Shown: one piece after another, positions 10,441-21,098 of the stretch
Position numbering within the stretch: the first letter of the stretch is position 1
How the letters are laid out: every line of letters begins with the position of its first letter
Source of the DNA: Amanita rubescens
Taxonomy: Eukaryota > Basidiomycota > Agaricomycetes > Agaricales > Amanitaceae
DNA length: 45,037 nt
Assembly (NCBI GenBank): GCA_015039365.1
Contig: WION01000427.1
Coordinates: 1 to 45,037 of the forward strand
Direction: 5' to 3'
Position numbers and translations under genes: made by a program
The notes under the pieces: model-generated
What the model saw: the letters and a program-made list of their open reading frames with translations, nothing else
Database searches by the model: none
Told to the model about the DNA's origin: nothing

Positions 10441-11180
10441 GTGGTACGCACAATAAGAGTGTATGATGAGAACGCATAGACAGAGCAGACCACTGATGTG
10501 GAAAGCAACAACGGCCGACGTTCCAGGGTTCGGTTAAAATTAATCTGAGAAGATGTTTGAACGAGAACACATAGATAGAGCAGGCTTGGAAAGCAACAAC
10601 GGCAGACGTTCCAGGGTTTTGTTAAAATTAATCTGAGAAGATGTTTGAACGAGAACACATAGATAGAGCAGGCTTGGAAAGCAACAACGGCAGACGTTCC
10701 AGGGTTTTGTTAACATTGCTCTGGGAAGGCGGTCGGGATAAGAACGGGTTTGGTTATACATTAATCTGGGATGGCGTTCGGGATGGGAACGCATAGAGCA
10801 GGCTAGATGTGGAAAGCAACAACGGCAGACGTTCCACGACTTGGTTAACATTAATTTGAGAAGGTGTTTGGGATGAGATGGAGCGGGCTAGATTTGGGAA
10901 GCAACAATCGCCGATGTTCCACAAGGCTGGATGTGGAAAGCAGCAACGGCAGACGTTCCACGATTTGGTTAACATTAACTGAGGAGGTGTTTGGGGTGAG
11001 AATACATGGATAGAGATGTAGAAAGTAACAACGGCAAACGTTCCACGGTTTGGTTAATATTAATCTGAGAAGGTGTTTGGGTTGAGATAGAACAGGCTAG
11101 ACTCGGATGCGGAAAGCAACAACGGCAGACGTTCTACTTCTAGAGTTTGGCCAACATTACTATGGGAAGATGCTCACCCA
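10440..11180. repeat. Minisatellite, unit A (about 8 copies)
   Basis: About eight copies of the roughly 90-bp repeat with GACGTTCC cores near 10518, 10605, 10695, 10828, 10915, 10950, 11037 and 11125. Two neighbouring units (from 10533 and 10621) are nearly identical with a period of 88 bases, so this array has expanded recently. Minus-strand ORFs rich in 'NVCRCCFP' and 'LLLS' are translations of the repeat. The array lies between the divergent PFT genes, within their shared upstream region. Confidence 0.85.
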
Positions 11181-11655
11181 CAGGGAACCGGAATGCGGAT
11201 TGGCGGCAGAGGTCCGTTGAGCAAGTAGCTCAAACAATTAGAATTGAAGCTTGACAGTAGGATAACTGACGCGTCGACCGTTGGAGATCATCGATCATGA
11301 AGGAGTAGAGGCAAATGAAAAGCACAGCAGAGAATGAAGTGTTTTATTTTTAGAGCGCCGACAGTCGCGGCCCCGCATTACAGTGATCGTGGCGCACTTC
11401 TCGCTAAACTTAGCTTTCAGGAGGCATAACACGCTCTCCGTTTCTGACCATAATTGCGACGGTGTCAGTAGCAAACCTAACTTTATTCCAAATGGGAGGC
11501 GCATTACGGTGAGTATCGTGGTTGCACTATAAAGCTGTGACACGCAAAGTTCCATAGACTGCATCGGATGCGCGCAAGGAAAAGTAATCTTTAAAAAATC
11601 CTGAAGTAACGATAAATCCGTAATGTGACCCCATCCGTGCGAGGCAGGATCGTAT

Positions 11656-11668
11656 CATAAAAGGGCCC
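11656..11668 (+). promoter_or_regulatory. TATA box of PFT-plus, unit A
   Basis: CATAAAAGGGCCC about 58 bases upstream of the ATG at 11715. The same element with TATAAAAGGGCCC precedes the PFT-plus starts of unit B (17921) and unit C (24977). The following leader (CAGACTATGTTCCACCCATC) is also nearly identical. Its conservation in three copies, including one whose coding sequence is lost, supports a core promoter. Confidence 0.7.
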
Positions 11669-11714
11669 AGTTGCAGACTATGTTCCACCCATCGTGATTC
11701 GTCTCCTCACTGAA

Positions 11715-14700
11715 ATGGCTACCTTCGATTACTCCTCCTTCCTTCCAGGCAATCTCGATCCTGCCTTGCAAGCATTGACCAACGTTTACAAGAGTAACAA
11801 AGATCGCCTCACCGATGCATTTTTCCAGACTCCCTTACCAGGAGTCCACACGTCGGCACGTACGTTTCCAATCAATACAATGCTTCGTACTGATCCAGCC
11901 TCTTTCCCTAGCGGACATCATCGGTGCGAAAGACCTAGGCTTCAAAGTCGCCTTGCGCTCTGTGCCTTCTGTTCGTGATGTGGTAGCATATACTCAACTT
12001 ATTGCCACTTTCATTCCTGTGATTACGGACCGCGATACCCTTGTCACCATCTTATTGTCCAATGCTTCTTCATGGAAGATCTTGGAGACATCTGACCTCT
12101 CTGACATAAATGAGGTCCGTCACCCTATCAAGACTCAAAACAGCGCTTATTTTTCCATCAGGAATATAGGCGAAAGTTTATTGATTACCTGCCTATTTTA
12201 GATCCGATGATCGACGGTTTGAACAATTTCCTGACAGAACTGAAGAACATCGACAAGGCACATCCTCCTCCTTGGTTCAAGCAGACGTTATTTGATACCC
12301 TTATTCCCATTCTGTCCTTCGCAAGCTTCCGTCCCGGCATTCAAGGCCAATCTATATTAGCGGGTATTCTTGGATTATCTCTTACCATGGTGAACACACC
12401 GCTGAACAAGGTCCTTTTCCCGTTCTTCCCTCTCCCTCCCAACCCGAAGGTTGTGATCGCAGAAGCCGTTCAGAAAAACTGTGTTGACGCCATCACAAAA
12501 TACGGACAGCTCATTCGTGATCTCATCCCCCTTTTTGAACCGTTCCAAGCTGCCTGCATTACCGTTTCACAAGAACAAGTCGCCGTTGCTCCGCGCATCA
12601 GGGATAATGCTCCCGGACCAGAGCCAAGCACCGCCGACCAGTGCATTGTAGCCTGGAACGACGTTAAGAATGCCGGAAATGGTTTCATCAACTACGTTGC
12701 CGGAGGTTCCTCTGCTAACGCAGCGTCGACCGAGAAGTCCTTTCGTTTGAAACCGCTTGCTGCGCAAGCGGATCCAATATCTCCGGAAGACGTCACCAAA
12801 GCTTTCGGACCTCCGTCGTATGCGTCTACGACGCTCCCGGAAATGAGCGCTACGACAGGCCAGATTGTTGCTAATTTCAACAAAATCCTGACGCAACCTT
12901 TTATTGAGCAAGTATAATATCTCCTTGTATGTTAATCTAATCCATTTGCTAGCCAATTGAAGGTTACTGACAAGAATGGCGACGAGACCGCTATCTCTAC
13001 TGTTATGCTAACATGCAAGAAGAAGTATGAAACACTTCAAGGCGTCACCGTCGACATTGTGAGGGGGCTAGATGCGTACGCGCTACTGCAAAAGGTATTA
13101 ACAGTCTATACCTTGCGTATCTTTTCTAACCCAATCTTTCGACAGCTTGCCTTTCCTGCAGTTGATAAACCGGAAGGATTGACACTACAAGATTTCTTGA
13201 ATACTAACCTTCCGCTTGTTATGGTTCGTTGATTATTGGTCTTTTCAAGGAACCAGATCAATTCCCCCCCCCTAGAAATACGGAAAAGATGCGAAGAAAA
13301 TAGCAGCCGACACACAAGCGCTATTGGTTGTTTTTGAAGGATGGTTAGATGTTTTTAGTAAAAATCTTGAAGAAGTGAGTGACCCTCGCGTTACGGGAGT
13401 GTAATTGAAATATTACCTACCAGATCAACAAATCCATTGCCGATAAACAAGTGGCTCTCGACGACGCTCAAAGAGAATACGATTCGGCCAAAGCGAGCGG
13501 TATCATAGAAGAGATACTTGGAGTTGTCTTTACCGCTATTGCGATTGCTTCATTGGTTGTTGGTCAAGGAGAGCTCGCCGTTGCGATGGGTGTTGAACCG
13601 GGGCAAAACTTTATTGAGATGATTCGCGATGCGGTTGCCGCAGGGAAACTTGCCATGTATGTATTCACATGCCGCCGCCATTCTACCTATGCTGATGCAT
13701 TTTACTCTACAGCGTCATGGGCCACCTCAAGAATGTCATAGCGACATCAGAGAGAACTCGCGACCAGTTGAAGGTGGTCATCCCACTGTTCACCACCATC
13801 ATCGACCTTATGGGCATCATCCACGTTGTATGGGAAACAATTACGGGAGACCTCAACATTGTTAAGGAGAATTACGAGTTGTGGTGAGTAAATAGACTGC
13901 ATACTGATTGTGATTTCACAAATGGGCATAATAGGAACAACCCACGGTATTTCACTGCAGCATCGCTCAACGCTGCTCTAGACGACTGGGAAGGCGTCAT
14001 CGCACAGTGCGAGAAATATATCTCGATTGTGGCCGGTGGCAACTCTTCAGTCACGAAAGAATTCAAAGCCATAGCGCAACAGCAACCGCAAACGAAACCG
14101 TTGCAACTGAACGCACCATCACCGGCAAATGAGGAGCTACCTCCACCATACGAAGTTGCCGTCCTTCCCGGTCACCACGCCATCCTTGGTCAGGAGATAA
14201 GCATAAAAGACCGTGTAGGAATGTTCAAGGCCTTAGCGCAATCCGACGACGTCAATCGGCTAATCGCGGCGTTTTCTCCTGCCGTCGTTGTCATCGGAGT
14301 GAATCGGTCTCAGCTCACTAATATTGCCAACGGTTATCAATGGATAGCAAACAACATCAGGTATCGTCGCCTCTCAATAATTGCAAGATCTCGGTTAACA
14401 TGATGTTTAAAGGGACTTGTACAGCGATTCTGCATACGAAGCAGAAATCCTTGTCATTACTATCAATACACGTTTGATTCCATCTTTGAACACAGCTATC
14501 GAGTTTTACATCAAGTTCGCGGCAGGCGAGCAGGACCCGTTCTCCGGCGGTACATCGGAGGAGGCCATGGAGGCCTTTATTCGTGAACGCTCGGCTCAGC
14601 TAAACCAGGGAACTGAACTTGCAGCCTCTGCGGAGACTGTCTTTATCAAGTTCAGAAGTGATGCGCAAGCGTCGCTGAACACCGTAAGTCTACTAAATTG

Positions 14701-15274
14701 ATGAGGTCATTAGCTGAACACAATTCTTCAACAACAGCTTACTCGCCACTTGGCTGAATTGAACTACCAGCTGTCGGTCAAGGAAGCTACACTGCGCGAC
14801 TTGGAAGCAGATTACGCCAAATGGAGCTGGGTTATCGTACGTTCACACTTTCGATACAAGCTCTCCCATAAACTCACGTTTCTCTTGACAGTGGTGGCCA
14901 ATCCCACCTGGTGTCGGTAAGTTAAGGTCACCTTGAATGATTAGGCACATCCTGAACAAATTCCCCTAGGTCAAATCATCTATCTGATCATAAATTCCAT
15001 CAAGAGGACGACTGAAGAGATCAATAAACTCAAAAATGATATAAACAAGCTGCGCCAAGCTCAATCACAGGTTTCGAACGTGCAACAGGTTTCGGACAGT
15101 CTTGGTCAGATGACAAGCACGCTGAGCCAAAGCTGGTCGCAGTTGACGAACAAGACGGCCGAGTTGAGCACACTGGTGAAGGCGGTGGTCATTACACCTG
15201 AAGTTGCGCAGGCCATCCTTCCTGTTGTGCGAGCGAAGTGGCAAGCATTGTCGGCTGAGTTGGGTCATTGGTAA
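11715..15274 (+). CDS. PFT-plus, unit A: large two-module alpha-pore-forming-toxin-like protein
   Basis: About twelve exons give roughly 995 residues, from MATFDYSSFLPGNLD to ...AKWQALSAELGHW. Exon 1 is 11715-11859 and exon 2 11912-12911. Exon 2 lacks one base near 12141 compared with unit C, which breaks the frame there; mutation and assembly error are both possible. Module 1 has a long helix, a hydrophobic segment at about 512-535 ('ILGVVFTAIAIASLVVGQG') and another near 584-605 ('LFTTIIDLMGIIHVVW'). A proline-rich linker follows with a PPPY motif (about 669-672). Module 2 repeats the layout: helix, 'WWPIPPGVGQIIYLIINSI', charged helix, then a Trp-containing end. The residues around 383-455 resemble PFT-minus ('DFLNTNLPLV' against 'VFLDTNTPLV'). 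No signal peptide is seen. A pore-forming role is inferred from architecture only. Confidence 0.65.
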
Positions 15275-15820
15275 AGGTGCACTTCGTAGTGAAGCAGTTG
15301 GAACTGTCATGTTACCCTGAATATGTACTTCTATTGTCATAGCTTGTGAATGTGAATGTGAATGAAAATGAACTTGAGCTAGCTAACAAGTCATGGTCTA
15401 CGATCTTTTATCGTGGCACGACGGCCAAACAACTTACTCCCACAATTCAATCCAGCTTTTCTGCCAGTTTTTCCCATCTTATACCTGACATGTCGGATCA
15501 CTCCTCGACGATGGTACCAGTGCGACCACTACCGCAGGTTCTCAAAAACTACTGGCGTCGAATGATCCTTTTGATAAGGCTGAATTTAACAAAAACACAT
15601 GCTTTGCGGAAACGACGCGATGCATACGCGGCACTCCAGCTAACCCTCAGTTATCGATCCTTGAAAATTAACAAGTGGCCTATATAATTCTGATGATGCG
15701 GCGTAATCTTTTTTCAATGTATCAATCGATTCCAATTTGGTAGCCGACTTGAGCGCATTATTTGCCTCGTGGGGAGGTACAAGAAGCAGTCGCAATACAA
15801 GTATTATCCTGGCACTATAA
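15275..15820. other. Unit A/B junction, non-coding
   Basis: The 3' flank of PFT-plus (CATGTTACCCTGAATATGTACTT) recurs after the truncated unit C gene near 26157. The tract around 15690-15800 (GATGATGCGGCGTA, GTGGGGAGGTACAAG, CAGTCGCAATACAAG) recurs at 22390-22505 before unit C. These are the outer borders of the duplicated units. A 113-codon plus-strand ORF at 15346-15687 has no conserved counterpart and is not called. Confidence 0.5.
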
Positions 15821-16982
15821 CTACTTCGAGACCGTATTGATGTATTCTTGCACGTTAATTTGGACCACTTCCCATTGGATCATAGCTGCTGGTATAACCC
15901 TCGCTGTAGAAAGACTCTGAGCAATTTCTTGCATGGGCGTCAAAAGACTGTACTCGAACATATCAGTATAACGCTCATATCCCATAGGCATTAAGTGCTT
16001 ACGCCTCAAGCTTGGCTTTGGTATTCTTAACGTTCCGGACGGCTGCCTTCAGTTCATTGATCGCCTTAATAATCTAAAAGAGATGTAAGCGTTGACAATT
16101 TGATGTATTTGGTCTAGTCTAACCTTGTGAACCTCGATAGCTTGCCACACGACGGTCCCACCAAGAGCGCCTACGAGTATTGGTTAGTTATTAGCTCGAG
16201 CTCTGTTTCGCTAGATGTGTACCTGCAACACTTAGGGCCGCCAACATGCCGGCCGCGGGAAGGAAGGCACAGAAGGCAGCAAAGCAGGCAAACATGGTCA
16301 TGTTCTTTTGCTCTTCGGTAAGCTCGTCAATGCTCTGCTGCCATTTATCAATCTTTTGGTCACACTCGTTAATCTTCATCTTCACAACGTTGATTGCATT
16401 AAACAAGGTTATAAAAATTAAAAAAAATTAAAAAAAAACGTTGATTGCATTGTCCCAGTCGTTCTTCACCTCGGTGCTATCAGATTATATGTGAGAAAAC
16501 CTCCGACCGTAACGCGAGGTTGCTCACGATCGCTCGGAGAGCGTTTTAACAGATTCAAGGTATTCTGACACCAAGGGCGTGTTAGTTGAGAGGTAGATGG
16601 ACGGCGGAATATCTCCAGCCATGATGTCGGCTTGGTCGTCGCGCTTCACGAACGGCAAAAGGATCTGCTGAATTGTGGCGTATGTTGCGAGATCTCGCGC
16701 AACTGGTAGCGTATCTAGTTGCAGCTGGAGGTACTTCTCACGATAGTAGTTCATAACGACATTGATGTTGGTCAAGTCGGAGAGTCGACTGTTGCCGCTA
16801 GCAACTAGAGTGAACAAGTTAGTAGTCTTGTCCAGATCATCCCCAAGGGATATAGTGTCGAGGTCCGGGAACACTAGCAGCTTGTGAAGCGCCTTGCGAG
16901 CAGCCAAGTAGTCTGGAGTAAACCTGCTCAAAGAGCCAAGCTGTGCACCGGTACAAAGAGCATCGAGGAGCCGAGAGGACAT
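15821..16982 (-). pseudogene. PFT-minus, unit B: shortened copy with internal deletion
   Basis: It starts at the conserved Met (MSSRLLDALCTG) and follows unit A exon 1 to 'SDLTNINV'. It then jumps in frame to 'VMNYYREKYLQLQLDTLP', which in unit A lies about 1.3 kb further on. The coiled-coil exons between are gone; the same junction occurs in unit C. The long helix and a hydrophobic segment ('CFAAFCAFLPAAGMLAALSV') remain, but the hairpin is shorter than in unit A. A 51-bp A-rich insertion with target-site duplication (16401-16451) lies in the helix-coding exon and shifts the frame relative to unit C. The last exon also has an internal deletion. Probably a non-functional or much altered copy. 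Confidence 0.65.
16386..16451 (+). mobile_element. A-rich retroposon footprint with 15-bp target-site duplication
   Basis: The 15 bases AACGTTGATTGCATT occur at 16386-16400 and again at 16437-16451. They flank 36 bases that are almost entirely A with short TT interruptions and contain AACAAGGTTATAAAAATTA. Unit C has a single uninterrupted copy of the target (about 23077-23095). This is what a nearly completely 5'-truncated LINE insertion, made by target-primed reverse transcription, would leave. It interrupts the unit B PFT-minus coding region. Confidence 0.65.
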
Positions 16983-17039
16983 ATTTCGCGAGATGCGTTG
17001 TGGGATGCAACTAGACCAGATTCTTGTCTAAATACGATC

Positions 17040-17515
17040 CGTCGAAGGCCAGATGTGGAAAGTAACAACGGCCGACGTTCCAGGGTTTAGTTAACATTAC
17101 TCTGGGAAGGTGATTGGGATGAGAGCGAGTTTGGTTAACATGAGTCTGGGAAGGTGATCTGGATGAGAACGCATAGCCGGATGTGGAAAGCAATAACGGC
17201 CGACATCCCAAGGTTTGGTTAACATTACTCTGGAAAGGTGCTCGGGATGAGAACACATAGATAGAGCAGGCTATATGCGGAAAGCAACAACGGCAGATGT
17301 TCTACCATTTGGTTAACATCAATTGAGAAGGTGTTTGGGATGAGATAGAACAGACTAGATCAACAACGGCCGACGTTCCAGACCTTGGTTAACATTGTTC
17401 TGGAAGGTGCTCAGGATGAGATCGCATAGATAGAGCAGGCAAGACGTGGCAACGGCCGACGTTCCAGGATTTTGGTTAACATTACCCTGCGAAGACTCTG
17501 CTCGTCGCAGGGAAC
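17040..17515. repeat. Minisatellite, unit B (about 5 copies)
   Basis: About five copies of the same roughly 90-bp repeat, with cores near 17072, 17203, 17297, 17367 and 17458. The first 250 bases correspond closely to the start of the unit C array (23690 onward), supporting common descent of units B and C. It begins about 60 bases upstream of the PFT-minus ATG. Confidence 0.8.
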
Positions 17516-17920
17516 CAGAATGCGGATTGAAGAGGTCAGTTGATCAGCGGCTAGCTCGAACAATTAGATTTGAAGCTTGACATGTCGACAGAGATCGTAA
17601 AGGAATGAAAAGCGCGGTGGAGCCTTGCTTTATTTTTAGAGCGCGCTAAACTTAGCTTTCACGTGTCCACAGCAATACGCCGTGTTGTTTCAGAAAATCA
17701 TAGCTCTCACATTACGCGAACGCAATAGACGGAGTGGCGCTTGTTACAGTCTTGAGGTGAGTATCGTGGTCGCACCACAAAGGGTTTCACGTCTGACACG
17801 CGAAATGTAATAGACTGCATTGGATGCACGCAAGGAACGAAAATCATGAAATAACGCTCAATCCGTAATGTGACCCCATGATTCCCCATCCGTGCGAGGC
17901 AGGATCGTATCTGCATGCAG

Positions 17921-17933
17921 TATAAAAGGGCCC
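17921..17933 (+). promoter_or_regulatory. TATA box of PFT-plus, unit B
   Basis: TATAAAAGGGCCC, 52 bases before the ATG at 17973. Element and leader match units A and C. The promoter region is preserved although only eight codons of the gene it served remain. Confidence 0.65.
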
Positions 17934-17972
17934 AGTCCCAGAATATGTCCTACCCATCGTTTCCTCACTGAA

Positions 17973-18385
17973 ATGGCTGCCTTCGACTACTTCTCTTGAG
18001 TGTGCCAGTGGCGAAGCGGATTATGTCCGGGCGACGTTCTTCAACCAGATTCGCAATCCATGGCCATCTCCAACATCCTGTCGGATGACCACTGACGGCT
18101 GTAGTTTATGGCTGGGGAAACTGCACGCGATACAATTCCTGTCCTGCGCACCCTGCGTGCTGAAAACAAAGGAGCATTGCTGGTATATACTCCGTCGAGG
18201 TTGGATGGCTCCAGGGACTCCGACGCGTTTGGACGGGTCAATGCATCTCGTAAACGTTCCGTGGATGAGATGATCAAGACCGTTGACACTACCGCCGATT
18301 TTAAGGATTCCTTCCCTTTCCTGGTCCCCATGCATCCGAGCCAAAGAATGTGATGTGAGGGTTGTGATAGATGCGGAATGAAACG
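17973..18385 (+). pseudogene. PFT-plus start fused to a proline dehydrogenase fragment (unit B)
   Basis: The PFT-plus ATG and seven following codons (MAAFDYFS) are present, then TGA at 17997-17999. From about 18000 the DNA matches the intact PRODH gene starting at 26751 (GTGTGCC.GTGG.GA.GC), including 'ARDTIPVLRTLRAENKGALL' and 'EEMIKT.DT.ADF' -type sequence. A second internal deletion joins the end of that exon to the stretch before 'VVIDAE' (about 18350), and similarity ends near 18385. No full reading frame remains. It shows that PFT-plus and PRODH were neighbours in the duplicated unit. Confidence 0.75.
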
Positions 18386-18668
18386 TGCTTTCTACTAGTA
18401 GCGTTGCAGTAGAAGCGTATGCTACAAATGTTTGTAGAATCACAACTGGATTCATTCTCACTGGACCGCTGAAGATGTCGATAACATCAAGTGACTGATC
18501 ATATGCTTGTCGGTACGAATATGAGTAACGAACATGTTTGAAAGATATCTAAAGGACGGTCCGGGAAATCGAACTTTCAAGAACCCATACGCGGCACTCC
18601 AACTAACCTCTTGACCATGACCAACCTTCATAATACTTAAAAGGATCATTAATAGTACTATTGATAGA
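18386..18668. other. Spacer between unit B and the CRN gene
   Basis: No gene is supportable. A short match to the unit A tail (ATACGCGGCACTCCA.CTAACC near 18588 and 15625) suggests that some 3' flank of the duplicated unit persists here. Confidence 0.4.
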
Positions 18669-21098
18669 TCATTTGTGATTTTCTTGTAATGCTATTGGTC
18701 CCCATACTTGGTCCACCTTGTTGTTGAACACACGAACTTCCGTGTACTGTTTATTAAACACAACATGATACAGGTTAGGAATATCTAAGAAGAAAAGGTC
18801 AGCATAGGCTATCTCCAAATATTGAGGTATCGTACGATTCTTATCCAACTCGGAATGGGAGGTCTTGGGGGGGTTTGTGCGACAATCAAGAAGAACATAA
18901 TCAGTCATATCACCATCTTTCAGCCACTTGCCATATGCACCATCTGCTTTAAAACGGGAAGCGTGGTCGTTCAAACGATCTCCGTCGCGAGTGATTTCAA
19001 TTCCCCATTTCACATTGGGGATGAAGAAGTCAATACGACCTGCAACTTTTGCTTTTCGTGCAGACGCGAACTCTGGGGAGATGCGAACATTTCCACAGGT
19101 AACGGCGATGAGGGAGCGATAATACTCGTCTTGGTACTGAGCTTCCGGTGGTAGGTCAGTGGACCCACCATCGACACGGCGGATCGCTAACTTCATCTGC
19201 GAGGGCTTGAATTGCTTAAGGACCGCTAGGGACAGCGCGTATGGAGTTTCAAACTGGGGGAGACCATCCGTGGGTTGGAGTCTCCAAGATAGTGCCGCAT
19301 GGTGGAGAGGGGTCGCAAACGTGTAAGACTGGGGTCCAGGTGCGTCTTCGGCGTAGATCCATCCCTTGCGATGGCAGTATCGAATAGCTGCATTGTCGGT
19401 GCCTTCCGTCACTCTGCCGGATACGAGCAAGCGCCGTAACAGCCTAGAGACGTCTGGATGGTCCGACAGATCCTTGTCGTCAGGTAGGCCTCGTGTGAAG
19501 GCTCCAGCAAGACGATTCATGATGTGATCAAGAGAGAAATTTTCATAATAGGTATCAAGTGTGAGTGGTCCTTTCCTTCGTATGTGTGTTTTCATCTGGA
19601 GACAGAGTTAGTGGAGATACAAACCAGAGGGCATTGTACAAAGAACACACATCGTTCAATATGAGCCTTAAGAGTCCAATCACAGCACCAACATGCCCAG
19701 CCGTCATCTCAAAGATTTCTTGCGAGAGGTCCAGGTCGATCGCTAGCTCTTCGTTGAACTGTAACACAACCTCGCTGAATTCATCCCAATCGAGCAATAG
19801 ACCATGTATTTCTGTCCCCTTATTGACCTTGCTGGGCCATAGAGTCATACAAGCTGCTTTGTCGAGATCTGTGGGCGTTCCTCCGTCGATGCTCTTAACG
19901 GGAGTTGATACGCTGCCGTAGCTGCAAAATACGACGACGCGGTAGCAACTTGGATTGTCAATGATGTTCTTCAAGAAACCGTTCCAAAGATAGCCATCCC
20001 CGAATGATTCCTGAGCTTCATCCATAAGTAGGAAAGCAGGGCTCGTTCGCCTGGGGAAATCGGGAATGATGGCCTTGAGGCAAAAGTACGAATCCGACTT
20101 CTGTTCCGCTGAAAGGCCTAAGTTTCCCGGCGGCCACGACCAAGTTACACAGACAAAAGCTTTGGGATCTTTCTGTAGAATATGCTGATGCAGTAGATTC
20201 AAGAGAGTTGACTTGCCGCTCCCTGGAGTCCCTCGAACCTAGTATAAGATTGCTCGGACGTCGGCATCAAACTTCTCAAGACGCCGAGACGTACATAGAT
20301 CAGCCTTTCCTCCATCATGGCATCATACAACCCTTCAACTGTCCGTTTACGGAGGCTGATGTTTGCTGTAAAATGCCGGAAATCAACTACGTGGAGAAGA
20401 TAATACGAGATATATCTACACTCACGTGAAATTACAGGTGGTTCTGAACTAGTACGGCGCATCAGGGGTAGTTGAGGCAGTGGGGCTAGGGAGCATATGC
20501 AACAAGAATGCCAGGAGCATTGTAAGTGCAGAAAAAACATGGCATTAACTTTGCTTACGGGGTGGATCTTCGTGGGTTGAGGATCAGTTAGTAATTGTCT
20601 AGAAACCTGGTCAATGCGCACTCACGTTTCACGAGAATGTGTAGAAAGCCCTGGGGAACACCTTGGGGAAAGTAACTTGAGATGGTATCCGAAGGCTCTT
20701 CCAGGTTGACGAAAAACTCGGAGGGGAATCGCGGAAGACGATTGAGAAGGGTCTTTACGGGTTTGATCCCTATAGGATTGACGAGCTACGCGGCGTGAGT
20801 GGAATGCGTACATTGGCAATTGAAACATACTCACTTTCCACAGGACGATATTCGAGACATCTGCATCGCGAAGAGCTACTTTCTTTCTTTTAATGAGTTC
20901 CGTCAGCTGGAACATGTTCTGTCCAGCATCTACAATAACTTGAAACGGAGTCACATCGCCATCAAGGAGACACCAGAGGTGGTACAGGTTGGCCGTTTGC
21001 ATTGGGGGTGGAAGAAGTCCGGATGACATGTAGGAGTTATAATAAAGAAGTTGTAGAGGGGAAAAAGGAGAAGCAGCGTTGGACTGGAAGTCGCTCAT
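18669..21098 (-). CDS. Crinkler (CRN)-type effector with P-loop NTPase and PD-(D/E)XK nuclease domains
   Basis: Start Met is at 21096-21098. The N-terminus carries the ubiquitin-like CRN header ('LWCLLDGDVTPFQVIVDAG', 'DADVSNIVLWK'), then, after an intron, 'LVNPIGIKPVKTLLNRLP' and 'YFPQGVPQGFLHILVK'. An exon starting at 20238 holds the Walker A motif GTPGSGKST; Walker B is 'AFLLMDEAQESFGD'. Near the C-terminus 'GRIDFFIPNVKWGIEITRDG' and 'DYVLLDCR' fit the PD-(D/E)XK nuclease of CRN proteins. The intron joining the last two exons (about 19596-19653) has a GTGTGT donor, CTAAC branch and CCAG acceptor, and keeps frame. Estimated length is about 700 residues. Exons between 20240 and 20620 are uncertain. 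In fungi and oomycetes such proteins are proposed effectors or weapons in conflict, acting on nucleic acid in host nuclei; the role here is inferred. Confidence 0.8.

Noticed and set aside
10358..10975. Overlapping minus-strand ORFs with repeated 'NVCRCCFP' peptides, resembling a Cys-rich repeat protein
   Set aside because: They are translations of the minisatellite. The frame shifts between repeat units and they contain no conserved start or intron structure.
12122..12150. A 29-base intron in exon 2 of PFT-plus that would hide the frame break
   Set aside because: Too short for a fungal spliceosomal intron, and unit C has 30 bases here in open frame; a one-base difference is simpler.
15346..15687. 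113-codon ORF after PFT-plus of unit A
   Set aside because: It begins in a GAATGTGAATGTGAATG microrepeat in the 3' flank, and no comparable frame exists in unit C.
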